The position numbers were made by a program, and so were the translations under genes. Of a DNA stretch of 64,000 nucleotides, positions 35,736-43,977 are shown piece by piece. The stretch is taken from assembly GCF_023509475.1 (NCBI RefSeq), contig NZ_JAKSDZ010000001.1, forward strand, positions 349,950 through 413,949. The letters run 5' to 3'. Source of the DNA: Aestuariirhabdus haliotis (GTDB lineage: Bacteria > Pseudomonadota > Gammaproteobacteria > Pseudomonadales > Aestuariirhabdaceae). The first letter of the stretch is position 1, and every line of letters begins with the position of its first letter. The notes below the pieces were generated by a model that was not told the origin of the DNA, did no database searches, and saw only the letters and a program-made list of their open reading frames with translations.

Positions 35736-36950
35736 ATGTATGAAAAATTGGCGTTATTGGCGGGGTTTGTCCTGCTCTACAGTTCAATCGCTGGAGGGGT
35801 TGAGCGAACCTGGATCAGTGGTCCGATGATTTTTACCTTCTTTGGTTTGCTGATCGGGCCTTTTGGTCTGGATGTGTTTAGCTGGCAGTCGGATGGTGAA
35901 ACGCTGCGTTTGCTCGCCGAATTGACCCTGGCGTTGGTGCTTTTTACGGATGCCGCCGGGGCCGATATGAAAGTATTGAAAAAGACCTCGTCTTTGCCCA
36001 TGCGGTTACTGCTGATCGGGCTCCCGTTGACCATTGTGCTGGGCTTTGTCGCCGGTGTCTTGCTGGTCGATAGCTTATCGCTGTTCACGCTTGCCCTGCT
36101 AGCTACCATGTTGGCTCCAACGGATGCTGCACTCGGCAAAGCCGTCGTTACCAATGAGTCGGTTCCCGATAATATTCGCCAGGGTTTGAACGTGGAAAGC
36201 GGGCTCAACGATGGTATCTGCGTACCTATCTTGTTTGTCTTCCTGGCCTTGGCGCTGGGTAAGGCAGGAGATCAGGGGCCCTGGGTTCTAGCCATTCATC
36301 TGGTAGTCGAAGAGATCGGCATCGGCCTTTTGGTGGGTCTGGCGCTCGCTTTTGTAACGGCGAAGTTACTGCTGTTTGGGCAGCAACGTGGTTGGGTCAG
36401 CCATACCTGGATTCAGATTCCGGTGGTGGCGTTGGCTTTGAGCTGCTTTGCTGTGGCCCAGTCTTTGGGTGGCAGTGGTTTTATTGCGGCGTTTTGTGGG
36501 GGCATGCTGTTTGGTGTATTAACCCGGGATCATCGGGATACGCTGTTGTTAGCGGCAGAAGGCACAGGAGATACCCTTGCCCTTCTGACCTGGGTATTGT
36601 TTGGTATTGTGGTGGTTGGTAAAGCGCTGGGCAATTTCAGCTGGATGATCCTGTTGTATTCGATACTCAGCCTCACCCTGATTCGCATGCTGCCAGTGTT
36701 TTTATCGCTGGCGGGCACAGGGATGGATACATCGAGTAAGCTCTTCGTCGGCTGGTTTGGTCCCCGAGGTCTAGCCAGTGTGGTGTTTGGCGTGATCGTG
36801 GTTAGCAGTGGTTTGCCCAATAGTGGTCCCATTGCGATGACCGTCACCTGCACTGTCCTGCTGAGTATCATTCTTCATGGTATGAGCGCTTCGCCTCTGA
36901 TTCAGTTGCTTGGCCGAAAGCGGGACCATATTAATACTAAAGCCAGCTGA
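35736..36950 (+). CDS. Cation:proton antiporter (CPA1/NhaP-like)
   Basis: 404 residues from ATG 35736, preceded by AGAGGGA. An upstream in-frame TTG (35664) is less likely. It has twelve or so hydrophobic helices and typical CPA1 segments: LALVLFTDAAGADM, MLAPTDAALGKAVV (the TD region of the ion site) and VESGLNDGICVPI with the conserved Asp. It exchanges Na+ or K+ for H+ and supports pH or salt homeostasis; marine habit would fit. It lies between yrfG (divergent) and nudE. Ion specificity is not readable. Confidence 0.9.
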   Translation: MYEKLALLAGFVLLYSSIAGGVERTWISGPMIFTFFGLLIGPFGLDVFSWQSDGETLRLLAELTLALVLFTDAAGADMKVLKKTSSLPMRLLLIGLPLTIVLGFVAGVLLVDSLSLFTLALLATMLAPTDAALGKAVVTNESVPDNIRQGLNVESGLNDGICVPILFVFLALALGKAGDQGPWVLAIHLVVEEIGIGLLVGLALAFVTAKLLLFGQQRGWVSHTWIQIPVVALALSCFAVAQSLGGSGFIAAFCGGMLFGVLTRDHRDTLLLAAEGTGDTLALLTWVLFGIVVVGKALGNFSWMILLYSILSLTLIRMLPVFLSLAGTGMDTSSKLFVGWFGPRGLASVVFGVIVVSSGLPNSGPIAMTVTCTVLLSIILHGMSASPLIQLLGRKRDHINTKAS

Positions 36951-37073
36951 GCAGAGTGGGGTGTATTGCCTGTCGAAGCGTCTGGCCTGATCAGGGCTTT
37001 TCAATCCTGGACGGTGCTATTTGGTGTCAGCACCGTCTATACTCGAGCGCCAACGGAATTTCAATCGCAGGAG

Positions 37074-37625
37074 ATGGGCTTGTCTACACCCAAGGTATTG
37101 AACAAAAAGGAAGTGGCAAGGACCCGGTTGTTTCGTATTGAAGAGATGAACCTTCGCTTCAGTAATGGGGTGGAGCGAACATACGAAAGGCTGGCGGGTT
37201 TTAATTCGGGGCATAGCGCGGTCATGGTAGTGCCCCTGCTGGACGATGAGCGCTTCGTCATGATCGAGGAGTACGCAGCCGGCACCGAAGATTACCAGCT
37301 TAGCCTGCCCAAGGGATTGGTAGAGCCGGGAGAGGATCTGCTCGACGGTGCCAATCGAGAGCTGATGGAAGAAGCCGGCTATGGGGCCCGCCATCTGGAA
37401 CGATTAACCGAGCTAACCCTGTCGCCTAACTACATGACACATCGTATGCAGGTTGTCATCGCTCGGGACCTGTATGAAAAGCGCCTGCAAGGCGATGAAC
37501 CCGAAATGCTCGGGGTGCACATTTTTCGTTTTGACCAGCTGTCCGAACTGGTGCAGCGACCGGACTTTACCGAAGCGCGAGCCATGGTGGCGCTCTTTAT
37601 GGCTCGCGATCTGCTGGGGCAATAA
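37074..37625 (+). CDS. nudE: ADP compounds hydrolase NudE (Nudix)
   Basis: 183 residues from ATG 37074; TTG 37080 has the better-spaced GCAGGAG and is an alternative. The longer frame to 36966 exceeds the family size. The Nudix box GLVEPGEDLLDGANRELMEE (G-x5-E-x7-REUxEExGU) is at about 83-105. The preceding VARTRLF and FSNGVERTYER segments match E. coli NudE, which cleaves ADP-ribose, NADH and Ap3A. Followed by cysQ 48 bases later. Confidence 0.92.
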   Translation: MGLSTPKVLNKKEVARTRLFRIEEMNLRFSNGVERTYERLAGFNSGHSAVMVVPLLDDERFVMIEEYAAGTEDYQLSLPKGLVEPGEDLLDGANRELMEEAGYGARHLERLTELTLSPNYMTHRMQVVIARDLYEKRLQGDEPEMLGVHIFRFDQLSELVQRPDFTEARAMVALFMARDLLGQ

Positions 37626-37673
37626 CCGGCGGATTGCTATTCGCCAGAACTTTTATTCGATGGAAACTGCACT

Positions 37674-38483
37674 ATGCAACTAACAGATTTATTACCCGGT
37701 GTGCGGGACATTGCAATACGCGCCGGAGCCGAGATCATGAAGGTGTATCAGCGTGAAGATCTGGGTGTACAAACCAAGCAGGATGATTCGCCCCTGACCC
37801 AAGCGGATTTGGCGGCCCATGACGTCATCGTCCAGGGGCTGGCGAAGCTGTATCCAGGTACCCCGATCCTGTCGGAAGAAGATGCCAATATCGCCTGGGA
37901 AACCCGTTCGAGCTGGGATCGTTACTGGCTGGTGGATCCTCTCGATGGCACCAAGGAGTTTATCAATCGTAATGGGGAGTTCACGGTCAATATTGCCCTG
38001 ATCGAAAACCAGCGAGCAGTGCTGGGTGTCGTCTATGTGCCTCCGACGAAGGTGTGTTACAGCGGCATTCTCGGCCAGGGGGCGACCGTGGAGCGTGATG
38101 GTGTCAGTGTAAAAATGGCATCACGTGCGTTTGAGCCCGTCCAGGGGATCATCGCCGTTGCCAGTCGTCGACACCGCGGGGAGCAACTCCAACATTGCCT
38201 GGATCGCTTGTCGGCTCTGGGGCCGCTGACCGATACCAGCATGGGTAGCTCATTAAAATTATGCCTGGTAGCCGAAGGTAAAGCCGATATCTATCCCCGC
38301 TTGGCGCCTACTTGCGAATGGGATACCGCCGCCGCCCAGGCCGTGGTTGAAGCCGCGGGTGGTCAGGTGCTGGATGCTGATTTTAAACCGCTGCGTTACA
38401 ACACCACATCCGAGTTATTAAATCCCTGGTTTTATGTGGTGGGAGACCCCGCTATCGATTGGAAACAGTTACTGAGCCAATAA
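37674..38483 (+). CDS. cysQ: 3'(2'),5'-bisphosphate nucleotidase CysQ
   Basis: 269 residues of the inositol-monophosphatase superfamily. Metal-site motifs are ILSEED (about 62-67) and WLVDPLDGTKEF (about 84-95), with the C-terminal CEWDTAAAQAVVEAAGG segment. CysQ removes the 3'-phosphate from PAP made during sulfate assimilation. It directly follows nudE, a conserved pairing. Length normal. Confidence 0.93.
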   Translation: MQLTDLLPGVRDIAIRAGAEIMKVYQREDLGVQTKQDDSPLTQADLAAHDVIVQGLAKLYPGTPILSEEDANIAWETRSSWDRYWLVDPLDGTKEFINRNGEFTVNIALIENQRAVLGVVYVPPTKVCYSGILGQGATVERDGVSVKMASRAFEPVQGIIAVASRRHRGEQLQHCLDRLSALGPLTDTSMGSSLKLCLVAEGKADIYPRLAPTCEWDTAAAQAVVEAAGGQVLDADFKPLRYNTTSELLNPWFYVVGDPAIDWKQLLSQ

Positions 38484-38598
38484 GGCTCCGTTCAAGACCG
38501 GGCCCTGAATGCCGATAACTATTCTGTGCACGGGGTATCGGCTACCCTTAGGAACATGATTGCCCTCAGGGCGCACGAGAAAACGGGAGCCACCCGAT

Positions 38599-39342
38599 AT
38601 GCTCAATTGGTTATTCAAGCGAGATCAGCTTAATGAGGCGCATCAGCAGCGCGAAGAAGGGCGGGCCTTGCTCAAGCGATTGAGCCAGAACCACACCTTT
38701 ATTGAGGTCACCCCTGAAGCCAGTGATACCGGCTATCGCAGCCTGATACTGGCAGTCGAGGAGGACAGCATCCTGCTGGACGAGTTGTTTCCTGGCGCCG
38801 ACAATTTGAAGCTGAGTCCGGGTCGGCGTTTCGATATAGACTGCCGTGAAGGCGGTTATAACATCAGTTTCTCGGCCGTCTTATTATCTGAAGAACAGAA
38901 TGATGATATGCCGGTGTATCGCTTAACGGTGCCCGATTATGTCGAGCATCACCAGCGTCGAGCGGCGTTCAGGGTAAAGGTACCGGCCGCCTCGCGTATG
39001 ACCGTGATGCTCAGTGGCTTCGGTGGGGCTGCGGTTAGCGGCGTGATCGTGGATATTTCATCCAATGGTGTTCGTGTAAACGTAGGCGGTTTGCATCCCG
39101 AAGAATTGGATGCGGGGACCCTGGTGTCCGATGCCCGTTTTACATTGCAGGATGAGCGTATTAAATGCCAGCTGCAGATCTGTAACAGCAACTTTATCCG
39201 CCGGCCTTACGCCCATACTCAATTAGGTTGTGAGCTACGCAATGTGGATACCGCGACGCAAGCGCGCCTCGACCGTTATATCGCGGGTTTGCAGCGGGAA
39301 CAGCGCCGAGTGCTTTATCAGCAGGACATAGACCACGAGTAA
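38599..39342 (+). CDS. YcgR-like flagellar brake protein with PilZ domain
   Basis: 247 residues from ATG 38599 (GGGAG upstream). Residues 1-110 resemble the YcgR N-terminal barrel; the C-terminal PilZ domain carries both c-di-GMP motifs, R121-x3-R125 in QRRAAFR and D152-x-S154-x2-G157 in DISSNG. Proteins of this layout slow the flagellar motor or affect surface behaviour when c-di-GMP rises. Not in a flagellar operon. A strong bidirectional terminator follows. It is the second PilZ protein of the window; the diguanylate cyclase at 47.3 kb could feed it. Confidence 0.88.
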   Translation: MLNWLFKRDQLNEAHQQREEGRALLKRLSQNHTFIEVTPEASDTGYRSLILAVEEDSILLDELFPGADNLKLSPGRRFDIDCREGGYNISFSAVLLSEEQNDDMPVYRLTVPDYVEHHQRRAAFRVKVPAASRMTVMLSGFGGAAVSGVIVDISSNGVRVNVGGLHPEELDAGTLVSDARFTLQDERIKCQLQICNSNFIRRPYAHTQLGCELRNVDTATQARLDRYIAGLQREQRRVLYQQDIDHE

Positions 39343-39400
39343 GCAGCCGGTTTTATTGTGCGGCGGTATACCGAGGCTAAAAGCGGGTATGCTGAAAACG

Positions 39401-39433
39401 AAAAAAGGGAATCGCGATGCGATTCCCTTTTTC
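39401..39433. terminator. Bidirectional Rho-independent terminator
   Basis: AAAAAAGGGAATCGC-GAT-GCGATTCCCTTTTTCTT forms a 12-bp-plus stem with A- and T-runs on both sides. It serves the PilZ gene on the plus strand and the tRNA-Leu gene on the minus strand, which ends 7 bases away. Confidence 0.9.
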
Positions 39434-39439
39434 TTGATA

Positions 39440-39524
39440 TGGTGCCGAAGGGGAGAGTCGAACTCCCACACCCGAAGGCACAGCGACCTGAACACTGCGT
39501 GTCTACCAGTTCCACCACTTCGGC
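39440..39524 (-). tRNA. tRNA-Leu (CAG)
   Basis: 85 nucleotides including an encoded CCA. The acceptor stem is GCCGAAG / CTTCGGC, the D-arm has TGGTAGACAC, the anticodon stem CAGTG / CGCTG encloses the loop TTCAGGT with anticodon CAG, there is a long variable arm typical of class II tRNAs (TGCCTTCGGGTGT), and the T-arm is GGGAG-TTCGACT-CTCCC. The shared terminator follows directly. The long variable arm and CAG anticodon leave little doubt. Confidence 0.97.
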
Positions 39525-39605
39525 AAGTGGGCGCCATTATATAGGGGGCGCTTGCACTGTCAAGCCCAAATTGTCGGGAGCCGGTAAGCAGCGGCTGGCG
39601 TACAC

Positions 39606-39956
39606 TCAGGGTTGTTGTTGCTCAATGGCGGGCGCCTGGGGAACCGACAGGAAACCATAGCGATAAAAACCGCTTTGGGTCACCACGCTGAATAGCAGCC
39701 AGGCGGTGAGTAGCAAAATGCCACCTTTAACCCCCCAGCCGGCGGGTTTGGCCTTACCCTCGTCATTGGAAAAAATACCGGTATACATCAAATACAAGCC
39801 GACCAAAGGACTGATGGCAAACGAGGCGAGCAGGGCCACGTACTTGTTACGGTGCAGGGGAACTGATTTGTATTCCTCGTAGTGCACCGGCTGCAGCAGA
39901 CCTTTGAAACTCAGTGCTTCGCGTTTCGGGGTTTGCTGCGGTTCTTGTTGATCCAT
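39606..39956 (-). CDS. Small two-helix membrane protein, unknown
   Basis: 116 residues. The polar N-terminus is rich in Gln/Glu, followed by two hydrophobic helices (about 40-62 and 78-97) separated by a short loop with SNDEGKAKPAG. ATG 39956 has AAGGAG 7 bases upstream. Divergent from the adenylate cyclase gene, 112 bases apart. No family recognised; a partner role for the membrane cyclase is possible but unsupported. Confidence 0.65.
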   Translation of the reverse strand: MDQQEPQQTPKREALSFKGLLQPVHYEEYKSVPLHRNKYVALLASFAISPLVGLYLMYTGIFSNDEGKAKPAGWGVKGGILLLTAWLLFSVVTQSGFYRYGFLSVPQAPAIEQQQP

Positions 39957-40068
39957 GGATCACTCCTTGTACGTTGTCCGGAACGGGTATTCTAATGCCG
40001 GCAGGCTAAAGCGGGTAGCCGTAGATACCGCTATGCTGACAGGATTGCACGCACCAGGGAACCGAAGC

Positions 40069-41751
40069 ATGACGTTGATGATGTGGGAGCGAAACCTCAG
40101 GTTAGGCTCGGCGCTGATAGTAGCCTGTTTTGTTTGCCTGCATCTGGTCAATCACAGTCTGGGCCTGGTGAGCCTCGATGCCATGGAAAGCATGCGAACC
40201 GGACTGGCCAGATTGACCCACAGCTGGCCCTGGCTGATCCTGTTTTATGCGGCGTTGGCCACGCATCTGTTGCTGGCCTTTGTCGCCTTTGCGCGACGAA
40301 AAAGCTGGAATATGCCCTGGTGGCAGAAAACCCAATACCTGTTGGGGCTTTGTGTGCCTCTGTTATTACTGCCCCATATTATCGGTGCGCGCCTGACACC
40401 AGCCCTGCTGCCCTCGGTGGAAGGGGGGTATGAGTGGGTATTGGCAACTCTCGGCAATGTCGAGGGTTTGATGTTTCGCCAAACCTGCCTGCTGTTACTG
40501 GTGTGGGGGCACCTGACCATGGGCCTGCATTACTGGTTGCGAATTCGCGCTGGATATCGCCGCTGGTTGTTGTTGTGGCAGACGTTGGCGTTACTGTTGC
40601 CTATTCTGGCACTGCTCGGGTTTTACCGGGCCACAGCCGATATTGGTGTCGTAGATCTGGCTATTCGTTGGCAGCAGGTGTCGTCAGGATTCGACCCGCA
40701 AGTGGCGATGATTGCCTCGACTCGGCAGTGGTTAGAGGGGCTCTTTTGGTTGAGTCTGGCGATTGTGGTATCGATCCATGTTGTTCGTTTATACCTCCAG
40801 ACCAAGGGTACCTCTATTCAGATTGAGCACCCGTTGCGAGGAACGCTTCGGGCCGCGCCGGGCATGACATTGCTGGAACTGCTAAGACAGCAGAGGGTGC
40901 CCCATTCGGCGGTTTGCGGCGGACGGGGACGGTGCACCACTTGCCGGGTTCGGGTCACCAATGGAGGGGAAAATCTGGCACCGCGTTCGGCACAGGAACA
41001 CCGGGTGCTGGAAAGCATCGGTGCCGATGAGTCGGTGCGTCTGGCCTGTCAGTTGCGGGTAACAGACTCGATGGCTATCGAACCCTTGTTGCAACCCGGA
41101 AGTGGCTTACATCGAATGGATCGCCCGGGCGGGGTGGCCGGGTTTGAGAAGCCGGTGGTGGTCTTGTTTGCTGATTTACGGGACTCCACGGCTCTGGGCG
41201 AACAACGCCTACCCTATGATGTGGTGTTTATTCTCAATCAGTTTTTTGCGGAGTTGGCGCAGGCCCTGGAGCAAACCGGAGGTCATTATGCTCAGTTCAA
41301 TGGCGATGGTTTGATGGCTCTCTATGGGGTTGAGGGTGACTATGGTGACGCTTGCCGTGACGGCTTGCGTGGAGCCCTGGCTATGCAGGCGGGACTTGAT
41401 AATCTGAATAAAAAACTCGCCGCCGAATTGTCTCAACCACTGCGTATGGGTATTGGTTTGCATTGTGGTGATGCCATTGTCGGCACCATGGGACCTCCCG
41501 CGTCTCCTATATTGTCCGCAGTGGGAGACACCGTGAACAGTGCCGCACGGCTGGAGCAGGCCAGCAAATCGATGGCAAAGGCGCTGGTGATATCGGTCAG
41601 GTTGTTGCAGCAGGCCAGTATTCCATTTGAGGAATCAATGGTGGAGCACATCCCTGTGCGGGGGCGTCAGGAAGAACTGGCCGTGGTTGGTATCTCCGCT
41701 GAAGAGACGATGTGGCTCGATTTGCAACAGCAACTTGCCGAGAAACCATAG
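40069..41751 (+). CDS. Membrane adenylate cyclase with six-helix redox anchor and 2Fe-2S domain
   Basis: 560 residues from ATG 40069 (AGGGAA 8 bases upstream). Residues 1-245 form about six membrane helices holding histidines suited to haem binding (H25, H29, H66, H103, H148, H154, H237), resembling the cytochrome-b-like anchor of succinate dehydrogenase. Residues 250-340 are a plant-type ferredoxin domain with C283-x5-C289-x2-C292 and C327. The C-terminus is a class III nucleotide cyclase: VLFADLRDST with D369, FNGDGLMALYG, and VGDTVNSAARLEQA. This domain order recalls the quinone-responsive dihaem-b anchored cyclase CyaC of rhizobia. Redox or quinone sensing coupled to cAMP is inferred. Confidence 0.88.
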   Translation: MTLMMWERNLRLGSALIVACFVCLHLVNHSLGLVSLDAMESMRTGLARLTHSWPWLILFYAALATHLLLAFVAFARRKSWNMPWWQKTQYLLGLCVPLLLLPHIIGARLTPALLPSVEGGYEWVLATLGNVEGLMFRQTCLLLLVWGHLTMGLHYWLRIRAGYRRWLLLWQTLALLLPILALLGFYRATADIGVVDLAIRWQQVSSGFDPQVAMIASTRQWLEGLFWLSLAIVVSIHVVRLYLQTKGTSIQIEHPLRGTLRAAPGMTLLELLRQQRVPHSAVCGGRGRCTTCRVRVTNGGENLAPRSAQEHRVLESIGADESVRLACQLRVTDSMAIEPLLQPGSGLHRMDRPGGVAGFEKPVVVLFADLRDSTALGEQRLPYDVVFILNQFFAELAQALEQTGGHYAQFNGDGLMALYGVEGDYGDACRDGLRGALAMQAGLDNLNKKLAAELSQPLRMGIGLHCGDAIVGTMGPPASPILSAVGDTVNSAARLEQASKSMAKALVISVRLLQQASIPFEESMVEHIPVRGRQEELAVVGISAEETMWLDLQQQLAEKP

Positions 41752-41766
41752 CAAAGAATAACGACC

Positions 41767-41777
41767 TCAGAGGTGCC
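41767..41777. repeat. Dispersed repeat, partial copy
   Basis: TCAGAGGTGCC, the 11-base core of the 15-bp repeat found at 5491-5505 and 48878-48892, here 16 bases after the cyclase gene. Confidence 0.4.
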
Positions 41778-41809
41778 TTAAACAACAGTATGACCAGAGC
41801 GCCGGGGAA

Positions 41810-42070
41810 GTGGCCGAAATTACCAGCAGAATTATTAACTGGAAATCTCTCAGTAGCATTAGTCCAGACTGTCAGGAGCAGTTGAGTCAGTTGTCGCAAC
41901 CAGTCAGCGAGATGCCAAAATTGATCGCCGAGTCGCGTCGATTTAACGTCGTTGATGACGAACAGCGGGCCCAGGCTTTTATGGCGCTCAGCGGTAGTGT
42001 GGGGATAACGATAGTGGCGGCTCAGGTGGCGATGACCGCCATGACCAGTTTTTCGTCAGTCATGCTTTGA
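41810..42070 (+). CDS. Hypothetical small protein, 86 residues (doubtful)
   Basis: Open frame from GTG 41810 with a G-rich ribosome site set too close to the start. It encodes a polar N-terminal half (Ser, Gln, Glu rich) and a C-terminal segment rich in Ala/Met/Val that could be an amphipathic or weak membrane helix. Codon use is not obviously non-coding. It occupies most of the 430-base gap between the cyclase and OmpA-family genes. No family recognised; it may be spurious. Confidence 0.35.
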   Translation: MAEITSRIINWKSLSSISPDCQEQLSQLSQPVSEMPKLIAESRRFNVVDDEQRAQAFMALSGSVGITIVAAQVAMTAMTSFSSVML

Positions 42071-42133
42071 GTGCTTGAAAACCCTTTTGGACAGAAATTT
42101 CCACCTGGATACAGAGCCATCATCGACGAGGTC

Positions 42134-42170
42134 GCCGGACAGTCGTAAAGGATAAAAACGACTGTCCGGC
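42134..42170. terminator. Perfect 13-bp inverted repeat after the OmpA-family gene
   Basis: GCCGGACAGTCGT and ACGACTGTCCGGC flank an 11-base A-rich loop. It lies 10 bases beyond the stop codon of the minus-strand OmpA-family gene and could end its transcript. No T-run follows the stem on either strand, so it may instead be an mRNA 3' stabilising hairpin. Confidence 0.5.
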
Positions 42171-42179
42171 TGTATGGAT

Positions 42180-43628
42180 TTAGTGTTTATCTGAACGTAG
42201 TACTAACTCCACGCGCCGGTTTTCTTTTTGTCCTGCTTCGTTCAGGTTGCTGGCGACAGGTGAGTATTCTCCGGCGCCCCGAGCCGACAATTGCGATCGC
42301 TTTATAGCGTGCTGCTTGGTCAATACCGAATAGATTTTTTCCGCGCGCTTTTGGGAAAGCTTCTGGTTGTAGTCAGCATCACCCTTGTCATCGGTGTGCC
42401 CAATCACATAAAACAGTTTGTTGGGTTGGCTCTTGATGTACAAGGCAATCTGCTCGACTACCGGGTCGGATTCGGGCAGCAGTTGGTCGCTGTCAAATTT
42501 AAACAGCAAACCCTCCAGAGCGATATGACCGGTGGTTTCGATGGCGTTGGTAATGGCGTCAACATCGACCGCGAGTCGCTCATTGTTTAACTCGCTGGCC
42601 TCGACGATATGAAGGTTGGCGGCCAAGGATCCAGCTGATCCGATGACATAAATGGTGGCCCAAAGCTTTCCTGTGGGTTGGTCGAGAATCATCAAGGAGT
42701 AGTGTTGGTTTTTATCTGAACCGACGCCGCGCTGAGCATGAATCTGTTGCTTAAATTTTTTCGTTTTTCCGCAGGCTTTGCCTTCGCAATGTGCGGTTTC
42801 AACGAAGCCTGCTTGTCGCAAGGCATTGCGATAGTTTTCGAACACTTCGAATTCTGAGTATTCCCGTGGGATCGCATACCCGAGAAGTGTGGTTTTTCCG
42901 TTGGCGGTAATGGTGCCGTGTTTTTTACCTTTGGGATCAATCTGGGCGACCAGTGTGTTTTTGTCGAACCCCAATGACTGGTAGTCGAGTAATTTACTGC
43001 CCGGAATGCGACTGACCAGCGGATGGTCGGAAGAACCCTTGGTGTCTTTAAAACCAATTTCGGTGTAGTCAAACGTGGGAGGTTGTTCGAGATAATCACT
43101 GTTAACGCTGACCAGATCCAGGGGTTCTGGTTGTTCGGTAATAACGTCCAGCTGCAGTCCATTGCCTTTTGCCCAGTTTACCAACATTAGTGAAACGTAG
43201 TGTTGTTGTCCGGCCTGGGTGAACTGCGCGGTGATGATATAGGGGTTACTTTTCTGAATGGTTTTTAGCGGTTTGATATAAGAGAAAATGGTTTTGTAGT
43301 TGCCACATTGCTTCTCGCCCTTGCAGCTGAATAAAATTTTTCCCTGCTTTGACTCGATCGCCTTTAAATAGTTTTTATAGATGGTTTCCAGGCTGTGGGC
43401 GTTGGAAATTTCATAGTACTGACGAGACAGGTGTCCCCCCAGCATCAGGGTGTCAAATGATGTCGCTTGTTTGGCAGTAATTATGTCGTAGCGATCATAA
43501 TGGCGTATCAGGGACTCTCTGATTTTTGAGTCCGGATAGGATGAAAAGAGCGTGTCAGCACTGCTCATCTGGGTGGCGCTAAGACAAAGGGCACCCAGCA
43601 GCATCGTTACATACTGGCGTATTGGCAT
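42180..43628 (-). CDS. OmpA-family protein with two DUF4892-like domains
   Basis: 482 residues. Signal peptide ends about MSSADT. Two similar blocks follow (about 28-165 and 205-340), each with a serine/tyrosine-rich start, a YKNYLKAIESKQG or YRNALRQAGF helix and a Cys-x-Gly-x2-x-Cys-Gly pair (CKGEKQCG; CEGKACG), suggesting an internal duplication. The C-terminal OmpA domain (about 365-480) has LLFKFDSDQL, VIGHTDDKGDADYN and NRRVELVL, the peptidoglycan-binding signature. Likely an outer-membrane-associated, peptidoglycan-anchored protein. The role of the repeated domain is unknown. Confidence 0.85.
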   Translation of the reverse strand: MPIRQYVTMLLGALCLSATQMSSADTLFSSYPDSKIRESLIRHYDRYDIITAKQATSFDTLMLGGHLSRQYYEISNAHSLETIYKNYLKAIESKQGKILFSCKGEKQCGNYKTIFSYIKPLKTIQKSNPYIITAQFTQAGQQHYVSLMLVNWAKGNGLQLDVITEQPEPLDLVSVNSDYLEQPPTFDYTEIGFKDTKGSSDHPLVSRIPGSKLLDYQSLGFDKNTLVAQIDPKGKKHGTITANGKTTLLGYAIPREYSEFEVFENYRNALRQAGFVETAHCEGKACGKTKKFKQQIHAQRGVGSDKNQHYSLMILDQPTGKLWATIYVIGSAGSLAANLHIVEASELNNERLAVDVDAITNAIETTGHIALEGLLFKFDSDQLLPESDPVVEQIALYIKSQPNKLFYVIGHTDDKGDADYNQKLSQKRAEKIYSVLTKQHAIKRSQLSARGAGEYSPVASNLNEAGQKENRRVELVLRSDKH

Positions 43629-43770
43629 AATAACTCCATTTATTATTGTGGCCGCCTGTTGCTGTTGGATGGCGAAGAACGCTACAAACAGAAGGTCAGG
43701 TGTTTGAGGGAAGCTAGTGTATGACGCGGGGCTGTGTCAAAACGCAACTCTGAATCTGTGAGTTCTGTAC

Positions 43771-43829
43771 CGGTGCTTTGACGAGAGCGACCGTTACCCT
43801 GTGAGTCTCTCGTTAACCGGAAGGCACCG
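43771..43829. other. Two-part inverted repeat upstream of the SDR gene
   Basis: In the 349-base gap 43629-43977, CGGTGC (43771-43776) pairs with GCACCG (43824-43829) and ACGAGAG (43781-43787) with CTCTCGT (43807-43813), nested with a 19-base loop. It may be an operator or a structured leader. The rest of the gap shows no gene, only the AACAGGAG ribosome site of the next gene near 43966. Confidence 0.4.
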
Positions 43830-43977
43830 TGTGGACGCTACAGATTATTGATTCCACGAATGGAGTGTTATTTCCGGCGGGGCGGTTCATAGGTCCGGGT
43901 TCGGGGTTGGGTTAGCATCGCTGGTATCGCAATGATGACTGGCCAATAAAGAGCCCCAATAATAACAGGAGAGCAAT

